A stretch of 64,000 nucleotides of DNA from Bradyrhizobium sp. AZCC 2176 (GCF_036924645.1 NZ_JAZHRX010000001.1:5917501-5981500), one strand, 5' to 3'. Positions 18,395 through 28,130 are shown, counted from the first letter of the stretch. Numbers and translations: made by a program. Notes: generated from the letters alone by a model not told the origin.

Positions 18395-21259
18395 CTACGA
18401 CGCCATTTTCAACCGCTCCAGCGCTTCGAGGAGCTTTTCCTTTCGCGCCACCGCCGCCTCGCGCTTTTCCTTTTCTTCCTCGACGATCTCTTCGGGCGCG
18501 TTCGCCACGAATTTCTCGTTGCCGAGTTTGGCGTCGACCCGCTTGATGTCGGCGTCGGCCTTGACGATTTCCTTGTCGAGCCGGGCCTTTTCGGCCGAAA
18601 GGTCGATCACGCCCTTGAGCGGCAGCGCCACGACTTCGCCGCGCACGAGCAACTGCACGGCACCTTCCGGCGGGCGATCGGCGAAATCGATCTCGGCCAA
18701 CCGCGCCAGACGTTTCACGATGTCGTTCCAGCGCTGGGCGCGGTCCTTGGTCTCCGCGGACGCACCCGACAGCACCACCGGGATCAACGTCGCCGGCGGA
18801 ATGTTCATTTCCGAACGCACCGAACGGATGGCGGTGACGAGATCGACCACCCAGCCGATCTCGGCCTCGGCAGCGGGATCGCTGAAATCTTCGGCATAGA
18901 GCGCGGCCGTGGCCGGCGCGATCAGGGGATCACCGGGCCCTGCCATCGCCATCGCGGCGATCTGCTCGGCCGTAACCGAACTCGCCTTGCGCGGCCATTC
19001 GGCCAGCACCAATAGGCCGTCGCGCCTGGCCGTCACGGCCCAGAGCTCTTCGGTGATGAATGGCATGAACGGATGCAGCAATTTAAGGATCTCGTCGCGC
19101 GCCCAGGCGATCATGGCGCGGGTCTCCGTCTTGGCCGCCCCATCCTCGCCCATCAGCACAGGTTTTGCGAGTTCGAGGTACCAGTCGCAATAGACGTTCC
19201 AGACGAAACGGTAGATCGCGTTCGCGGCGTCGTTGAAGCGATAACCGTCGATCGCCTCGGTAACCTCGCGTGTGGCGCGCGACGTCTCATGCGCGATCCA
19301 GCGGTTCAGGGTTTCCTTCGCCGCTGTCGGATCAAAGGCCGCGGGCTTCTCGCAGCCGTTCATCTCGGCAAAGCGGCAGGCGTTCCAGAGTTTTGTCGCG
19401 AAATTCCGATTGGTTTCGACGAGCTGTGGCGACAGCTTGATGTCGTGGCTATGGGCGGCGCCGCGCGCCAGCGCAAAGCGCAGCGCGTCCGCGCCGAAAT
19501 CGTCGATCACGCCCAGGGGATCGATGACATTGCCTTTCGACTTCGACATCTTTGCGCCCTTCTCGTCGCGCACCAGGCGGTGGATGTAGACGGTCGAGAA
19601 CGGCGCCTCCTTCATGAAATGCAGGCCCATCATCATCATCCGGGCGACCCAGAAGAAGATGATGTCCCACCCCGTGACAAGCACGTTGGTCGGGTAATAG
19701 CGCTTCACTTCCGGCGTTTCGTCCGGCCAGCCGAGCGTCGAGAACGGCCACAGCCCCGATGAGAACCAGGTGTCGAGCACGTCTTCATCCCTGACGATGA
19801 AGCCCTCGCGCCTGGCAGGGTCCTGCGCCATTTCGCGCCCCTGCTCTTCCGTGATGACTTCCTGCTCGACGTAGTAACCGAGCGCGTTGCCGACGGCTTC
19901 CTCTTCGGTTTCGGCGACGAACACCTTGCCGTCGGGTCCGTACCACGCGGGAATCTGATGGCCCCACCACAGCTGGCGCGAGATGCACCAGGGCTGGATG
20001 TTCTCCATCCATTCGAAATAGGTCTTTTCCCAGTTCTTCGGCACAAAGCTGGTCGCGCCCGAGCGCACGGCCGCGATCGCCGGCTGCGCCATGGTCCTGG
20101 CGTCGACATACCACTGGTCGGTCAGGTAAGGCTCGATGACCACGCCTGAGCGGTCGCCATGCGGCACCATGTGCGTGTACGGCTCGACCTTGTCCAGGAA
20201 ACCGAAATCCTCCAGCCGTGCCACGATCTGCTTGCGTGCGGCGAAGCGGTCGACATTGTGCAACTCTTCGGCAAGAAGGCTCGCGCCTTCCGGCAAGCCG
20301 CGCAGATAATCCTCGTTGTCGACGAGAGCGAGACAGCCCTCGCGATCGAACACGTTGACCTGCGGCAGGCCGTGACGCTTGCCAATTTCGAAGTCGTTGA
20401 AGTCGTGCGCCGGCGTGATTTTGACCGCACCCGATCCTTTCTCGGGATCGGCGTAGTCGTCGCCGATGATCGGGATGCGGCGGCCGACCAGCGGCAGGAT
20501 AACGTGCTGGCCGATCAGGTGCCCGAGACGCTCGTTCTCCGGATGGACCGCAACAGCGGTATCGCCGAGCATGGTTTCGGGGCGCACCGTCGCCACCACG
20601 ATGAAAGTCGAGGGATCGTCGGGGCTGAAAATTTTACCTTCGATCGGATAGCGCAGATACCAGAGACTGCCCTTGACCTCGACCTGCAGCACTTCGAGAT
20701 CGGAGATCGCGGTCACCAGCTTCGGATCCCAGTTGACCAGCCGCTTGTCCTTGTAGATCAGGCCCTCGCGATGCAACTGGACGAACACCTTCACGACCGC
20801 ACGCGACAAGCCTTCGTCCATCGTAAAGCGCTCGCGCGACCAGTCGCAGGAGGCGCCCAGCCGCTTCAACTGGTTGACGATGGTGCCGCCGCTCTCGGCC
20901 TTCCATTGCCAGACGCGTTCGAGGAATTTGACGCGGCCGAGGTCGCGCCGGTGCTCCTGCCGTTCCATCAATTGCCGCTCGACCACCATCTGGGTCGCGA
21001 TGCCGGCATGATCGGTGCCGGGCTGCCAGAGCACGTCGCGGCCGCGCATGCGCTCGAAGCGGCAGAGAATATCCTGCAGCGTGTTGTTCAGCGCGTGGCC
21101 CATATGCAGCGAGCCCGTCACGTTCGGCGGCGGGATCACGATGGTGAACGGCGCGGCGTCTTTTCGTTCCGGGCGGCCGGCCTTGAACGCGTCGCTCTCC
21201 TCCCAGATCCGGGACATGCGGCTTTCGATATCGGCGGGCTGGTAGTTTTTCTCGATCAT
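18395..21259 (-). CDS. valS: Valyl-tRNA synthetase
   Basis: 954-residue class I aminoacyl-tRNA synthetase. The HIGH-type motif is HMGH at residues 52-55 after PPPNVTGS, and KMSKSKGNV lies near residue 570. Other landmarks are the editing CP1 domain ([17 protein letters not shown]), [30 protein letters not shown] and a C-terminal coiled coil ([22 protein letters not shown]). Length agrees with bacterial ValS. Lies downstream of popZ on the same strand with 271 bp between, a common alphaproteobacterial arrangement. Confidence 0.98.
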   Translation of the reverse strand: MIEKNYQPADIESRMSRIWEESDAFKAGRPERKDAAPFTIVIPPPNVTGSLHMGHALNNTLQDILCRFERMRGRDVLWQPGTDHAGIATQMVVERQLMERQEHRRDLGRVKFLERVWQWKAESGGTIVNQLKRLGASCDWSRERFTMDEGLSRAVVKVFVQLHREGLIYKDKRLVNWDPKLVTAISDLEVLQVEVKGSLWYLRYPIEGKIFSPDDPSTFIVVATVRPETMLGDTAVAVHPENERLGHLIGQHVILPLVGRRIPIIGDDYADPEKGSGAVKITPAHDFNDFEIGKRHGLPQVNVFDREGCLALVDNEDYLRGLPEGASLLAEELHNVDRFAARKQIVARLEDFGFLDKVEPYTHMVPHGDRSGVVIEPYLTDQWYVDARTMAQPAIAAVRSGATSFVPKNWEKTYFEWMENIQPWCISRQLWWGHQIPAWYGPDGKVFVAETEEEAVGNALGYYVEQEVITEEQGREMAQDPARREGFIVRDEDVLDTWFSSGLWPFSTLGWPDETPEVKRYYPTNVLVTGWDIIFFWVARMMMMGLHFMKEAPFSTVYIHRLVRDEKGAKMSKSKGNVIDPLGVIDDFGADALRFALARGAAHSHDIKLSPQLVETNRNFATKLWNACRFAEMNGCEKPAAFDPTAAKETLNRWIAHETSRATREVTEAIDGYRFNDAANAIYRFVWNVYCDWYLELAKPVLMGEDGAAKTETRAMIAWARDEILKLLHPFMPFITEELWAVTARRDGLLVLAEWPRKASSVTAEQIAAMAMAGPGDPLIAPATAALYAEDFSDPAAEAEIGWVVDLVTAIRSVRSEMNIPPATLIPVVLSGASAETKDRAQRWNDIVKRLARLAEIDFADRPPEGAVQLLVRGEVVALPLKGVIDLSAEKARLDKEIVKADADIKRVDAKLGNEKFVANAPEEIVEEEKEKREAAVARKEKLLEALERLKMAS

Positions 21260-21337
21260 GGCACTGCAATTGGGATGTAGGGGGCGCTCTTGAGCAAAAC
21301 CGTCGCCGGCCCGCTCAAAGAATGTGAATCAAATCAA

Positions 21338-21464
21338 CGTGGTAGCGCCCGGTTTGAATGCGATCGGCGCCGGGCCGCCCCTAGAAAGCCGCCACAGCGC
21401 CTCAAGTCAACCTGACAACTCAGTGCCGGACCTGCAGGGAGCCGTGGTAACGCCGGTTTGAATG
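21338..21464. repeat. Pair of near-identical 22-23 bp direct repeats upstream of valS
   Basis: CGTGGTAGCGCCCGGTTTGA continues to 21360 from 21338, and a copy starting CGTGGTAACGCCGGTTTGAA occupies 21443-21464. They differ by one substitution and one missing base and are 105 bp apart, in the leader side of valS and after the popZ stop. Function unknown; paired regulator sites or remnants of a duplication are possible. Confidence 0.5.
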
Positions 21465-21530
21465 TCCGAATGGGGCCCGATCGATGCCTGCCGAGGGCAA
21501 CCTCAATGCAGCCTTGACCCTGTCTTGGGA

Positions 21531-22241
21531 CTAGCGCCCGCGCGAAACCCGCTCGATTTCGGCCTTGACGATCCGCTCCACCAATCCCGGCAAATTGTCG
21601 TCTAGCCAGGATTTCAGCATCGGCCGCAGCATTTCCTTGACCAAGTCTTCCAGCGTCCGCGCATTGTTGCTCAGCACGGTATTGGCCAGCGAATTGAAGG
21701 CGGATTCCACGGCGGAGACGGTCGAATGCGACAAAATTGGTCGCGCTGGCGCGCTCTCGAACGGCGGCTCATAGGCCGGCTGGCGACGTGACGCCCTGGC
21801 TTCGGTGAATTCGATGTCGTCCTGAGGTTCGACCTTGCTGAATGTTGCTGCGGCGGGGGCTGGTGTCGGCTCCGGCAATGCCATCTCGTCGGTGAGTTCG
21901 AACACGTCTGGTTCTGGTTCAGGTTGCGGCGCCGGCCGGATGTCCGCCTCGGGCGTCGCCGCGTCGAGGCTCGCCAGCATGGCGTCGATGTCGTCCTGGT
22001 TGTTGCTGGCGACCGGTTCAGGTGCAGGCGGCGGTGGGACCGGCTTCGGCGCGGGAGCCGGCTTCGGTACCGGAGCAATTGCCGACGGCGGGATATCCCT
22101 CATCACGGCCGGCTTTGCGGCGGCCGGGCTCGCCGTTTTTTCGGCAGCCGCAGGCTTGGCCTCGTCGTCGGCTATGATGCGACGGATCGACGCCAGAATC
22201 TCCTCCATCGAGGGCTCTTGGACCTTTGCAGGTTGCGTCAT
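21531..22241 (-). CDS. popZ: Polar organizing protein PopZ (DUF2497 family)
   Basis: 236-residue polar scaffold protein. The N-terminus has the conserved helix EPSMEEILASIRRIIADDE, the middle is a long Pro/Ala/Glu-rich disordered linker, and the C-terminus is the helical oligomerisation region (LEDLVKEMLRPMLKSWLDDNLPGLVERIVKAEIERVSRGR spread over about 40 residues). The start is set at the ATG at 22241 because a GGAG box lies six bases upstream; the ATG four codons earlier contains that box. PopZ anchors the centromere region and polar factors in Caulobacter. Adjacent to valS as in other alphaproteobacteria. Confidence 0.92.
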   Translation of the reverse strand: MTQPAKVQEPSMEEILASIRRIIADDEAKPAAAEKTASPAAAKPAVMRDIPPSAIAPVPKPAPAPKPVPPPPAPEPVASNNQDDIDAMLASLDAATPEADIRPAPQPEPEPDVFELTDEMALPEPTPAPAAATFSKVEPQDDIEFTEARASRRQPAYEPPFESAPARPILSHSTVSAVESAFNSLANTVLSNNARTLEDLVKEMLRPMLKSWLDDNLPGLVERIVKAEIERVSRGR

Positions 22242-22558
22242 CTCCGACTCCACATCGAAACCATTTTACACCAAAGCCACGAGGGAATTGCCGGTTCCGG
22301 AAATGCAGGCCGGGATTTTCATCGCACAAGCCTGACTTGTCCCCAGATCAAGCCCGCCGCTGCATCGCGCGGTGGCCCTTCTCCCCTCAAGGCGACCCCC
22401 TGACGCGCGTCCGTGAGATGCAAGGACGCGGGCCACGAATCGCTCAGCTCGCCCCGGAAACGGTACGTCATGGCCACAATTGATTGCAAGCAAAGCGCCC
22501 GGCGCTTCAGGCGCCGGGCGACGATTTCATCCCACCTGTGCGGAAATCTGCTCGGAGA
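22242..22558. other. 317-bp gap between tolC and popZ
   Basis: No supported gene. It holds the popZ ribosome site at its left end and a strong hairpin downstream of tolC at 22496-22520. Short open frames in the rest have no coding signature. Confidence 0.5.
22496..22520 (-). terminator. Hairpin downstream of tolC
   Basis: Perfect 10-bp stem, CGCCCGGCGC (22496-22505) and GCGCCGGGCG (22511-22520), with a 5-base loop, 38 bp after the tolC stop. On the minus strand it is followed by CTTTGCTTG, only weakly T-rich, so it may be a poor intrinsic terminator or a mRNA-protecting hairpin. Confidence 0.5.
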
Positions 22559-23965
22559 TCAGCGGCCGTCGGGTGTGCGAACGCCAGCCCAGCTATCACG
22601 CACCTGATGATAGTGCACGCTGGGGTCGTAGACCGTGGTTGGCAAGTTGAGCACCAGCGGCGACAGCCGTCCGACCTTGTCCAGCACGGAGTATGACGCC
22701 ACCACGCGATCATGCTGCGCGGTGACGAGCGCGACGCGCGCGTTGACCAGCGCCTGCTGCGCGTTCAGCACGTCGAGTGTGGTGCGCTGTCCGGCCTTGG
22801 CTTCCTCGCGCACGCCGTTCAACGCGATTTCCGACGCCTGCACCTGCGCTTGTGCAGATGCAACCTGCGCCTTGCCGGCGACGAGTTGTCCCCATGCCGT
22901 GACCACGTTGGCGCGGGTCTGGTCGCGGGTCTGCTCGAGAGCCAGACGCTGCTGCGCCAGCGTTTCCTTGGACTGGCGGATCAGCGAATATTCGCTGCCG
23001 CCTTGATAGATCGGAACGTTGAGTTGCGTGATCGCGGACGCGCCGAACGACCGATATTGGATCAGGCTCTGCTCGTAGGATTGCTGCACAGAGGCCTGAA
23101 GCGTGACCGTCGGCAACAGCGCGCCTTCGGCCACCTTGACCTGGAGGTAGCTGACGTCGATGCCGAACATCGCCGCGGTGACGGTCGGATTTTGCGTCAG
23201 GCCGAGCTCGACGGCGGCCGGCAGCGTCGATGGCAGGAAACGGTCGACCGGCGAGCCCGGCGCGAGCGCTACCGGCTCGTTGCCGATGATGCGGCGAAAG
23301 TTCGAGCGCGTCGTGGTCAGGTTGGCTTCCGCGGTCAAGAGCTGCGTCTTGCCGGCGGCAAGCTGGGCTTCCGACTGCGCGACGTCGGTGCGCGTGACTT
23401 CGCCGACGTTGAAGCGGTCGCGCGTCTGCTTGAGTGTCTGCTCCAGCACGCGAACGTTGCTCTTCTGCACCTCGACGATCGCCGAATCGCGCAGATAATC
23501 CATGTAGATCGTGGCGCCGCTGAGCAAGACGGTCGACTCGAGTGCGCGCAGCGCTTCGCGCGCACCGGAAACTTGCCCCTCAGCCGCTCTGGTCCGGTTC
23601 GCGGTCTGCTGGCCGTTGAAGAGTGTCTGCGTGATGGTCGCGCCGACGCTGCGCGGCGGATTGGCGCCGTTAATGACGGTTCTCACCAGGACGTCGGGGG
23701 TGCCGCCCTGCGTGCTCAGCGTATCCGTATATTGGTAGCCCGCGCTTGCCGTGACCGCGACCTTCGGGCGGTAGCCCGACAGCGCCTGCGGCACGTTCTC
23801 GTCGGTGATGCGCACCTGCGCGCGCTGCGCATTGAGTTGCGGGTTGTTCTGATAGGCGCGCACCAGCGCTGCCTCAATTGTGTCGGCCAAGACGGGCGCC
23901 TGGCCCATGCACACTAATAGAAGGGCCGAAGCCGCGGCCCCGGCAAATGCCTTCACCCCACGCAT
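22559..23965 (-). CDS. tolC: TolC-family outer membrane channel protein
   Basis: 468 residues from the ATG at 23965, which gives a signal peptide (MRGVKAFAGAAASALLLVCMGQAPVLA); upstream in-frame starts reach 24073 but add a charged leader. The mature protein is an outer-membrane efflux trimer subunit: DTIEAALVRAYQNNPQLNAQRAQVR opens the first repeat, two homologous helical/beta repeats follow, and TLDVLNAQQALVNARVALV marks the second. Serves as exit duct for type I secretion and efflux. It could in principle serve the RTX glycanase, though no type I ABC exporter is nearby. Linked to pcm upstream. Confidence 0.93.
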   Translation of the reverse strand: MRGVKAFAGAAASALLLVCMGQAPVLADTIEAALVRAYQNNPQLNAQRAQVRITDENVPQALSGYRPKVAVTASAGYQYTDTLSTQGGTPDVLVRTVINGANPPRSVGATITQTLFNGQQTANRTRAAEGQVSGAREALRALESTVLLSGATIYMDYLRDSAIVEVQKSNVRVLEQTLKQTRDRFNVGEVTRTDVAQSEAQLAAGKTQLLTAEANLTTTRSNFRRIIGNEPVALAPGSPVDRFLPSTLPAAVELGLTQNPTVTAAMFGIDVSYLQVKVAEGALLPTVTLQASVQQSYEQSLIQYRSFGASAITQLNVPIYQGGSEYSLIRQSKETLAQQRLALEQTRDQTRANVVTAWGQLVAGKAQVASAQAQVQASEIALNGVREEAKAGQRTTLDVLNAQQALVNARVALVTAQHDRVVASYSVLDKVGRLSPLVLNLPTTVYDPSVHYHQVRDSWAGVRTPDGR

Positions 23966-24210
23966 CCCAAGCAATCCAATCTTTTGGCGCCCGACCCATG
24001 ACCATGATCGCACATGATCATTAACCGAACGTCGCTTCACTCGAAGTGAGTCCCAGCTCACCTTAGTCCGCACGTAAGCCGGACGGAACTACCCCGCAAG
24101 CAAACGCCGTCGAAACTCTTCACGTGGGGCAATCGGGCCACACTTCTGATTTCGAAGAGGATTTAGCCGGCCGCGGAGGGCGGATATTGGGCGTGGAAAC
24201 GGCTGAAACG

Positions 24211-24876
24211 CTAGAAAACGAAGGCCGGAACAAGTTCCATGCCGGGCAGCACCGGGGCAGCGGCATCAAACAGCGTCCGGTGACCGAAATCGCCATGCGA
24301 GCAGGTCACGATGGTAGCCCGTGCCGGCCGCGACATCGCAAAAACGCCCACCAATCGGCCGCCACTGCGCAATTGCCCGTAGAGCTGCTCTGGCACGATT
24401 TCGGTCGCACCGTTCAGCACGATGACATCATAAGGTGCCTTCGCCGGGTCGCCATCGGCCGGCGCTGCGGCGCGGACCGTTACGTTTCCACAGCCATTGC
24501 TGGCCAGAATCGCCTGCGCCTTGGCGGCCAGCGCCGAATCGCTCTCCGTCGCGGACACTTGGGGCGCGAATCGGGCGATCACGGCGGCGGCGTAACCGGT
24601 GGCACAGCCGACCACCAGGACGCGGTCGGTCTCCTTGATGTCAGCCGCCTGCAGCATCTTCGCCAGCACCTCCGGCTTGATCAGGAACCGCTTGGCCGAA
24701 CTGCCCTCGCCGACGTCGAGATCGAGGTCCAGATAGGCCAGCGCCTGCTTGTTTTCGGGAACGAAGGCCTCGCGCGGCACTGCCAGCATGGCATCGAGAA
24801 TTCGGATATCGGTCACGTCGCTCGGACGCACCTGACCATCGACCATTTTCTGGCGCGCGGTCGCAAAACCGGACAT
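24211..24876 (-). CDS. Protein-L-isoaspartate O-methyltransferase family protein
   Basis: 221-residue SAM-dependent methyltransferase of the PCMT family. Opens ARQKMVDGQVRPSDVTDIRILDAM, then VPREAFVPENKQALAYLD; the SAM motif I is VLVVGCATGYAAAVIARFA, with PYDVIVLNGATEIVP as the later motif. The motif I reads VGCATGYAA rather than the canonical IGTGSGYQ, so true isoaspartate repair activity is uncertain; this variant is usual beside alphaproteobacterial tolC. 245 bp upstream of tolC on the same strand. Confidence 0.85.
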   Translation of the reverse strand: MSGFATARQKMVDGQVRPSDVTDIRILDAMLAVPREAFVPENKQALAYLDLDLDVGEGSSAKRFLIKPEVLAKMLQAADIKETDRVLVVGCATGYAAAVIARFAPQVSATESDSALAAKAQAILASNGCGNVTVRAAAPADGDPAKAPYDVIVLNGATEIVPEQLYGQLRSGGRLVGVFAMSRPARATIVTCSHGDFGHRTLFDAAAPVLPGMELVPAFVF

Positions 24877-25028
24877 AGGCTAAGACCCTGAGAGCATGCG
24901 GCGTGGCCGCCGGGAGAGCTGAAACCGAGGTCATCTTTGGTACAAGCGTCGGCAAAACGCAACATGCGGCCCGCCTGTCGCCGGGCTGCCCGCCGGCGGT
25001 GCGGGAAAAGCCGCTTACTCGAAGCCGC

Positions 25029-25208
25029 CTACTCGATCGTCACGGCGAGCCGGGCGATCAGCCGCGCGACCTCATCCAGATGTTCGGTATCGTGCTCTTC
25101 AATGGCTTGCGCGAGCCGCTGCAGGCATTCGTCGTCACTTAGGGCGGGACCGTCGCTCGGAACGATCGAAGGTACGGCGCGGATCAGGTCGGTCGCAATG
25201 GCTGGCAT
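25029..25208 (-). CDS. Small acidic hypothetical protein (59 residues)
   Basis: ATG at 25208 to TAG at 25029, with a GGGAG ribosome site about 9 bases upstream. The product starts MPAIATDLIRAVPSIVPSDG and ends in an amphipathic, Glu/Asp-rich helix (LSDDECLQRLAQAIEEHD, then EVARLIARLAVTIE). No signal peptide, membrane segment or recognised domain. It lies 152 bp upstream of the pcm-like gene on the same strand. Codon use is like its neighbours, so it is probably a real gene; function unknown. Confidence 0.6.
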   Translation of the reverse strand: MPAIATDLIRAVPSIVPSDGPALSDDECLQRLAQAIEEHDTEHLDEVARLIARLAVTIE

Positions 25209-25489
25209 CGAATCAGCTCCCGTGAAACCCCGACATCACGGAGCCTCCGGACCGATTGAGTCGAATTGGCGGCCCGCTCCATGACGCCTGGGGATGACGG
25301 GGATGACGGGATTGCGCATGTTAGGTTCCGGGTGACCGTCTTCCCCAGGCCGAAAACGACGACAAATCGTTGTGACGCAGCGGCTTTCCGGCCCCGCTTC
25401 AAGCAGGAGCGCAGCCGATGATTTGGTCCTTTGCAAGCCTGAAAGGCTTTGTTATACGCTCCCCGCTCGCGAACCTTTGTTTCGCCTGT

Positions 25490-25564
25490 TCCTCGGTAGC
25501 TCAGCGGTAGAGCATTCGACTGTTAATCGAATGGTCGCTGGTTCGAATCCAGCCCGGGGAGCCA
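25490..25564 (+). tRNA. tRNA-Asn (GTT)
   Basis: 75 nt including encoded CCA. Acceptor stem TCCTCGG pairs with CCGGGGA; D-arm AGCTCAGCGGTAGAGC; anticodon GTT at 25522-25524 in loop CTGTTAA; T-arm GGTTCGAATCC. All stems fold. Confidence 0.98.
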
Positions 25565-25953
25565 GTTGCGGCTGGTAGGTTCGCCATTTTTCGATCCCTA
25601 CCCGCGCGATAGACGACCTCCAATCTGCGCATACAGTAAATTGCGGCGCTTCATTTATCGCGGCAAATCCTTTCTGAAGGCGAGCTATTTAATAGATCGG
25701 CGCTGCCACGAGCGCGTCGGTCCTGGAAGGAAGAGCCCTTATACGGCCGGGCTTCCGCAGCCGGACTCAGCAGCGTAACGCTGAAAAAGCAGCATCAATC
25801 GGACCCGCGGGGCATGAATCAACTACACAACCCGGCGCCGTGCTTGGCCCGAATATTCAACGCAGGATATTAAAGGATACCGCTTGACCAAATGGTATAA
25901 TTTCTGAAAATGTTCCCTGGTATTTTAAATATTAAAAATAACAAGGTGCCGCT
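25565..25953. other. 389-bp intergenic region between tRNA-Asn and the PEP-CTERM gene
   Basis: No gene seen. The right half becomes AT-rich and includes a perfect -10-like TATAAT at 25896-25901, about 55 bp before the PEP-CTERM ATG, without a good -35 at standard spacing. I found no copy of the tRNA 3' end to mark an integration site. Confidence 0.5.
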
Positions 25954-26682
25954 ATGGGTAAGTTATTTAATATTCTGGCCGTGACGTTGCTCGCCAGTCT
26001 GGTTCATTCGCAGGCGAGCGCTGCAACGGTCGTGAATTTCACGGGCGACGGCAAGTTCTCCAACGTGTCGAATTGCACCGGCGGTAGCCCCGGCTGCTCC
26101 ATTAGCAATGACAAAAACGTGCTCAAAATGTCCGGGGCGACGTGGCCGGGAAATCAGTCGAGCACGCTGACCATTACGGACATCACCGGCACAAACATCA
26201 CAACGAACCAGAACGATTACACTATTGGCAAGATCACCTGGGTGAACCTGGCGACTTACAACACCGATCAGAACTTCAACGTCAAATACACGTTTTCGCT
26301 GAATTTCACATCGCCGAACAATGCGTTTGATTCTCAGGTGTTCAACCTGAACATCCAGCAGACGACCAACCCGTCGCCTGACAACGTGTTCAACATCAGC
26401 CAGACGACGCTCAACAACCTGGGCCCGTTCACTCTCAACGGCGTTACGGTTTCCGACATTCACTTCGTTGAATTTGGCGATGGATGGTACGACGGAAGCA
26501 GATGGACGAACCCGGAGCGTGGGACGTCGACGCTCAAGATCGTGGCCGACTTTACCTTCGCGACGGCGGCCCCTCCGGTACCGGAACCGTCAACCTGGGC
26601 GATGATGATCCTTGGCTTCGGCGGCGTCGGCTTCATGGCCTATCGTCGCAAACGGGGCGGAAGCGCGATCACCGCAGCCTGA
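25954..26682 (+). CDS. PEP-CTERM sorting-domain exported protein
   Basis: 242 residues with a signal peptide ([23 protein letters not shown]), an Asn/Thr-rich beta domain of choice-of-anchor type (residues 25-205), and a C-terminal sorting signal: [19 protein letters not shown] followed by YRRKR. This PEPxxWA variant is recognised by exosortases, which process and anchor proteins at the cell surface or into exopolysaccharide matrices. No exosortase gene is in the window. The ATG has an AAGG box upstream. Asn-rich composition and AT-rich upstream DNA set it apart from its neighbours. Followed by a clear terminator. Confidence 0.88.
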   Translation: MGKLFNILAVTLLASLVHSQASAATVVNFTGDGKFSNVSNCTGGSPGCSISNDKNVLKMSGATWPGNQSSTLTITDITGTNITTNQNDYTIGKITWVNLATYNTDQNFNVKYTFSLNFTSPNNAFDSQVFNLNIQQTTNPSPDNVFNISQTTLNNLGPFTLNGVTVSDIHFVEFGDGWYDGSRWTNPERGTSTLKIVADFTFATAAPPVPEPSTWAMMILGFGGVGFMAYRRKRGGSAITAA

Positions 26683-26704
26683 CCTCAGGCGTTGAAACAA
26701 CTCG

Positions 26705-26735
26705 AAAGCCGCCCGATCGGGCGGCTTTTGTTTTT
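26705..26735 (+). terminator. Rho-independent terminator after the PEP-CTERM gene
   Basis: Self-complementary stem AAAGCCGCCCGA / TCGGGCGGCTTT (26705-26728) followed by TTTTGTTTTT on the plus strand. It lies 23 bp after the stop. The A-run on the left makes it usable for the converging DUF1772 gene too. Confidence 0.9.
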
Positions 26736-26751
26736 CGACATCGGTGGCGCC

Positions 26752-27243
26752 CTACCTCGCCGCAATGGCAGCGATGAACAGCGCGCAAGCCGCCGTGGAT
26801 GAAACCGTCCGCACGTGGTTCCACACCGTCCAGTCCGTCAGATAACGCGCCCACAGCGATGCGGCCTCGTGGCTTGCGGGATCGGCCGCGGCAAGCGCGT
26901 TGTTCAGCGGCACGTTGAAGACCATCGTCACGACGAACATGCCGAGCACATAGAGTACGCCGCCGGCCGTCATCGCGATCGCGCCGGGCTCGCCCCAACG
27001 AAACAGCGCGGTCACCGCCAGAGCGGCGCTCGCAGCCGTCGTTGCCAGGAAGATCGGCATGAACAGCGATTGGACGATCGCGGCGTTGATCGCATTCATC
27101 GCTGCGATGCCTGCCGCCTGACCGATGCGGCCAAGCGCCGTCATGATGAAGGTCGAGAACGCGAAATAAAGCCCGGCGAGCAGACCGCAGCCGATCGCGG
27201 AAAACCACAGCAGCCCCGTGATCAACATCTGCAGCATGATCAT
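26752..27243 (-). CDS. DUF1772 / anthrone-oxygenase-like membrane protein
   Basis: 163 residues, four predicted membrane helices (around 3-25, 55-80, 88-110 and 143-162), with the family features FAFSTFIMTALGRI and the periodic MVFNVPLNNALAA. The DUF1772 family includes fungal anthrone oxygenases; bacterial members are uncharacterised and often accompany NmrA-type reductases. The ATG overlaps the stop of the NmrA-like gene as ATGA, so the pair is translationally coupled and is likely controlled by the divergent TetR gene. Confidence 0.82.
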   Translation of the reverse strand: MIMLQMLITGLLWFSAIGCGLLAGLYFAFSTFIMTALGRIGQAAGIAAMNAINAAIVQSLFMPIFLATTAASAALAVTALFRWGEPGAIAMTAGGVLYVLGMFVVTMVFNVPLNNALAAADPASHEAASLWARYLTDWTVWNHVRTVSSTAACALFIAAIAAR

Positions 27244-28061
27244 GCCCTCCAGGCACCGGTCGCCGCGGTCCGGCGGACGTAATCGGAAAAGTCACGCGCG
27301 GGACGCCCGAGCGCCTGTTCGACACCGTGCGCGACATCAGAATTGCGCCCGTCGAGCACGACAGTGAACAGTTCCAGCATGAGTTCGATGATTTCGTCGG
27401 GTGCGTGGGGCCGCATCCCGGCTGCAAATTCCTCCGGCGCGATCTGCCGGTACCCGACCGGCCGCCCCGCGGCGGCGGCGATTTCGGCGACCGCCTGCGC
27501 GAATGTCAGCGCGCGCGGTCCCGTCACCTCATAGACCTTGCCGGCATGACGCCGATCCGTCAGCGCGGCGACGACAACCTCGGCGATGTCATCGGCGTCG
27601 ATGAACGGTTCGGGTACGGCGCCGGCCGGCAAGGCGATCTCGCCGGCCAGCACGCCGTCGAGCAGATAGCTTTCGGAGAAATTCTGATCGAACCAGCTTG
27701 CGCGCACGATGGTCCAGGGAATGCCGGATTGCTGCAACGCCGCCTCTGCCCGTTGCGCTCCCGGCTCGCCACGCCCCGACAACAATACCATGCGCTCCAG
27801 CCCATTCTCGTGCGCCAGCCGGCTCACCTCGGCGATCGCATCACTGGCGCCCTCGACCGCAAGATCCGGCTGGTAGGTGACATAGGCCATCGAGACGCCG
27901 GCAAGCGCGGCCGGCCATGTCTCGGGGCGGGTCCAGTCGAACGGCACCGGTGTCGAACGCGACACCGGCCGCGTCGGGACGCCGCGCGCCCTTAGCAGCG
28001 CATTGACGCGCGCACCGGTCTTGCCCGCGCCGCCGATAATCAGGATCGGAAGTTCTGACAT
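27240..28061 (-). CDS. NmrA-family NAD(P)-binding protein
   Basis: 273 residues of the atypical short-chain dehydrogenase type. The nucleotide-binding motif is IIGGAGKTGARVNALL, followed by YVTYQPDLAVEG and VRASWFDQNFSESYLLDGVLAGE, typical of NmrA/quinone-oxidoreductase-2-like proteins that sense or use NAD(P)H. First gene after the divergent promoter with tetR; its ATG lies 78 bp from a strong dyad. With the DUF1772 partner it may detoxify a small quinone or aromatic compound, which is inference. Confidence 0.85.
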   Translation of the reverse strand: MSELPILIIGGAGKTGARVNALLRARGVPTRPVSRSTPVPFDWTRPETWPAALAGVSMAYVTYQPDLAVEGASDAIAEVSRLAHENGLERMVLLSGRGEPGAQRAEAALQQSGIPWTIVRASWFDQNFSESYLLDGVLAGEIALPAGAVPEPFIDADDIAEVVVAALTDRRHAGKVYEVTGPRALTFAQAVAEIAAAAGRPVGYRQIAPEEFAAGMRPHAPDEIIELMLELFTVVLDGRNSDVAHGVEQALGRPARDFSDYVRRTAATGAWRA

Positions 28062-28083
28062 GGATCATCCTTTTCGGGAATAT

Positions 28084-28130
28084 AATACGAGAATATCTCG
28101 TATTTGCCAAACCCGATAAACTCTCGTATT
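28084..28130. promoter_or_regulatory. Tandem TetR operator in the nmrA-like/tetR divergent promoter
   Basis: Perfect 9-bp inverted repeat AATACGAGA (28084-28092), spacer ATA, TCTCGTATT (28096-28104). A second copy of the right arm, TCTCGTATT, is at 28122-28130 with a degenerate left arm (28110-28118, 6 of 9 matches), giving two dyads with centres 26 bp apart. The location between the divergent genes is where a local TetR repressor would act on both. Confidence 0.8.

Noticed and set aside
22712..23917. Plus-strand open frame of 401 codons across tolC
   Set aside because: Antisense shadow of the TolC gene with no domain signature.
25490..25953. Genomic-island insertion at tRNA-Asn
   Set aside because: No integrase and no direct repeat of the tRNA 3' end were found, so AT-rich flank alone is not enough.
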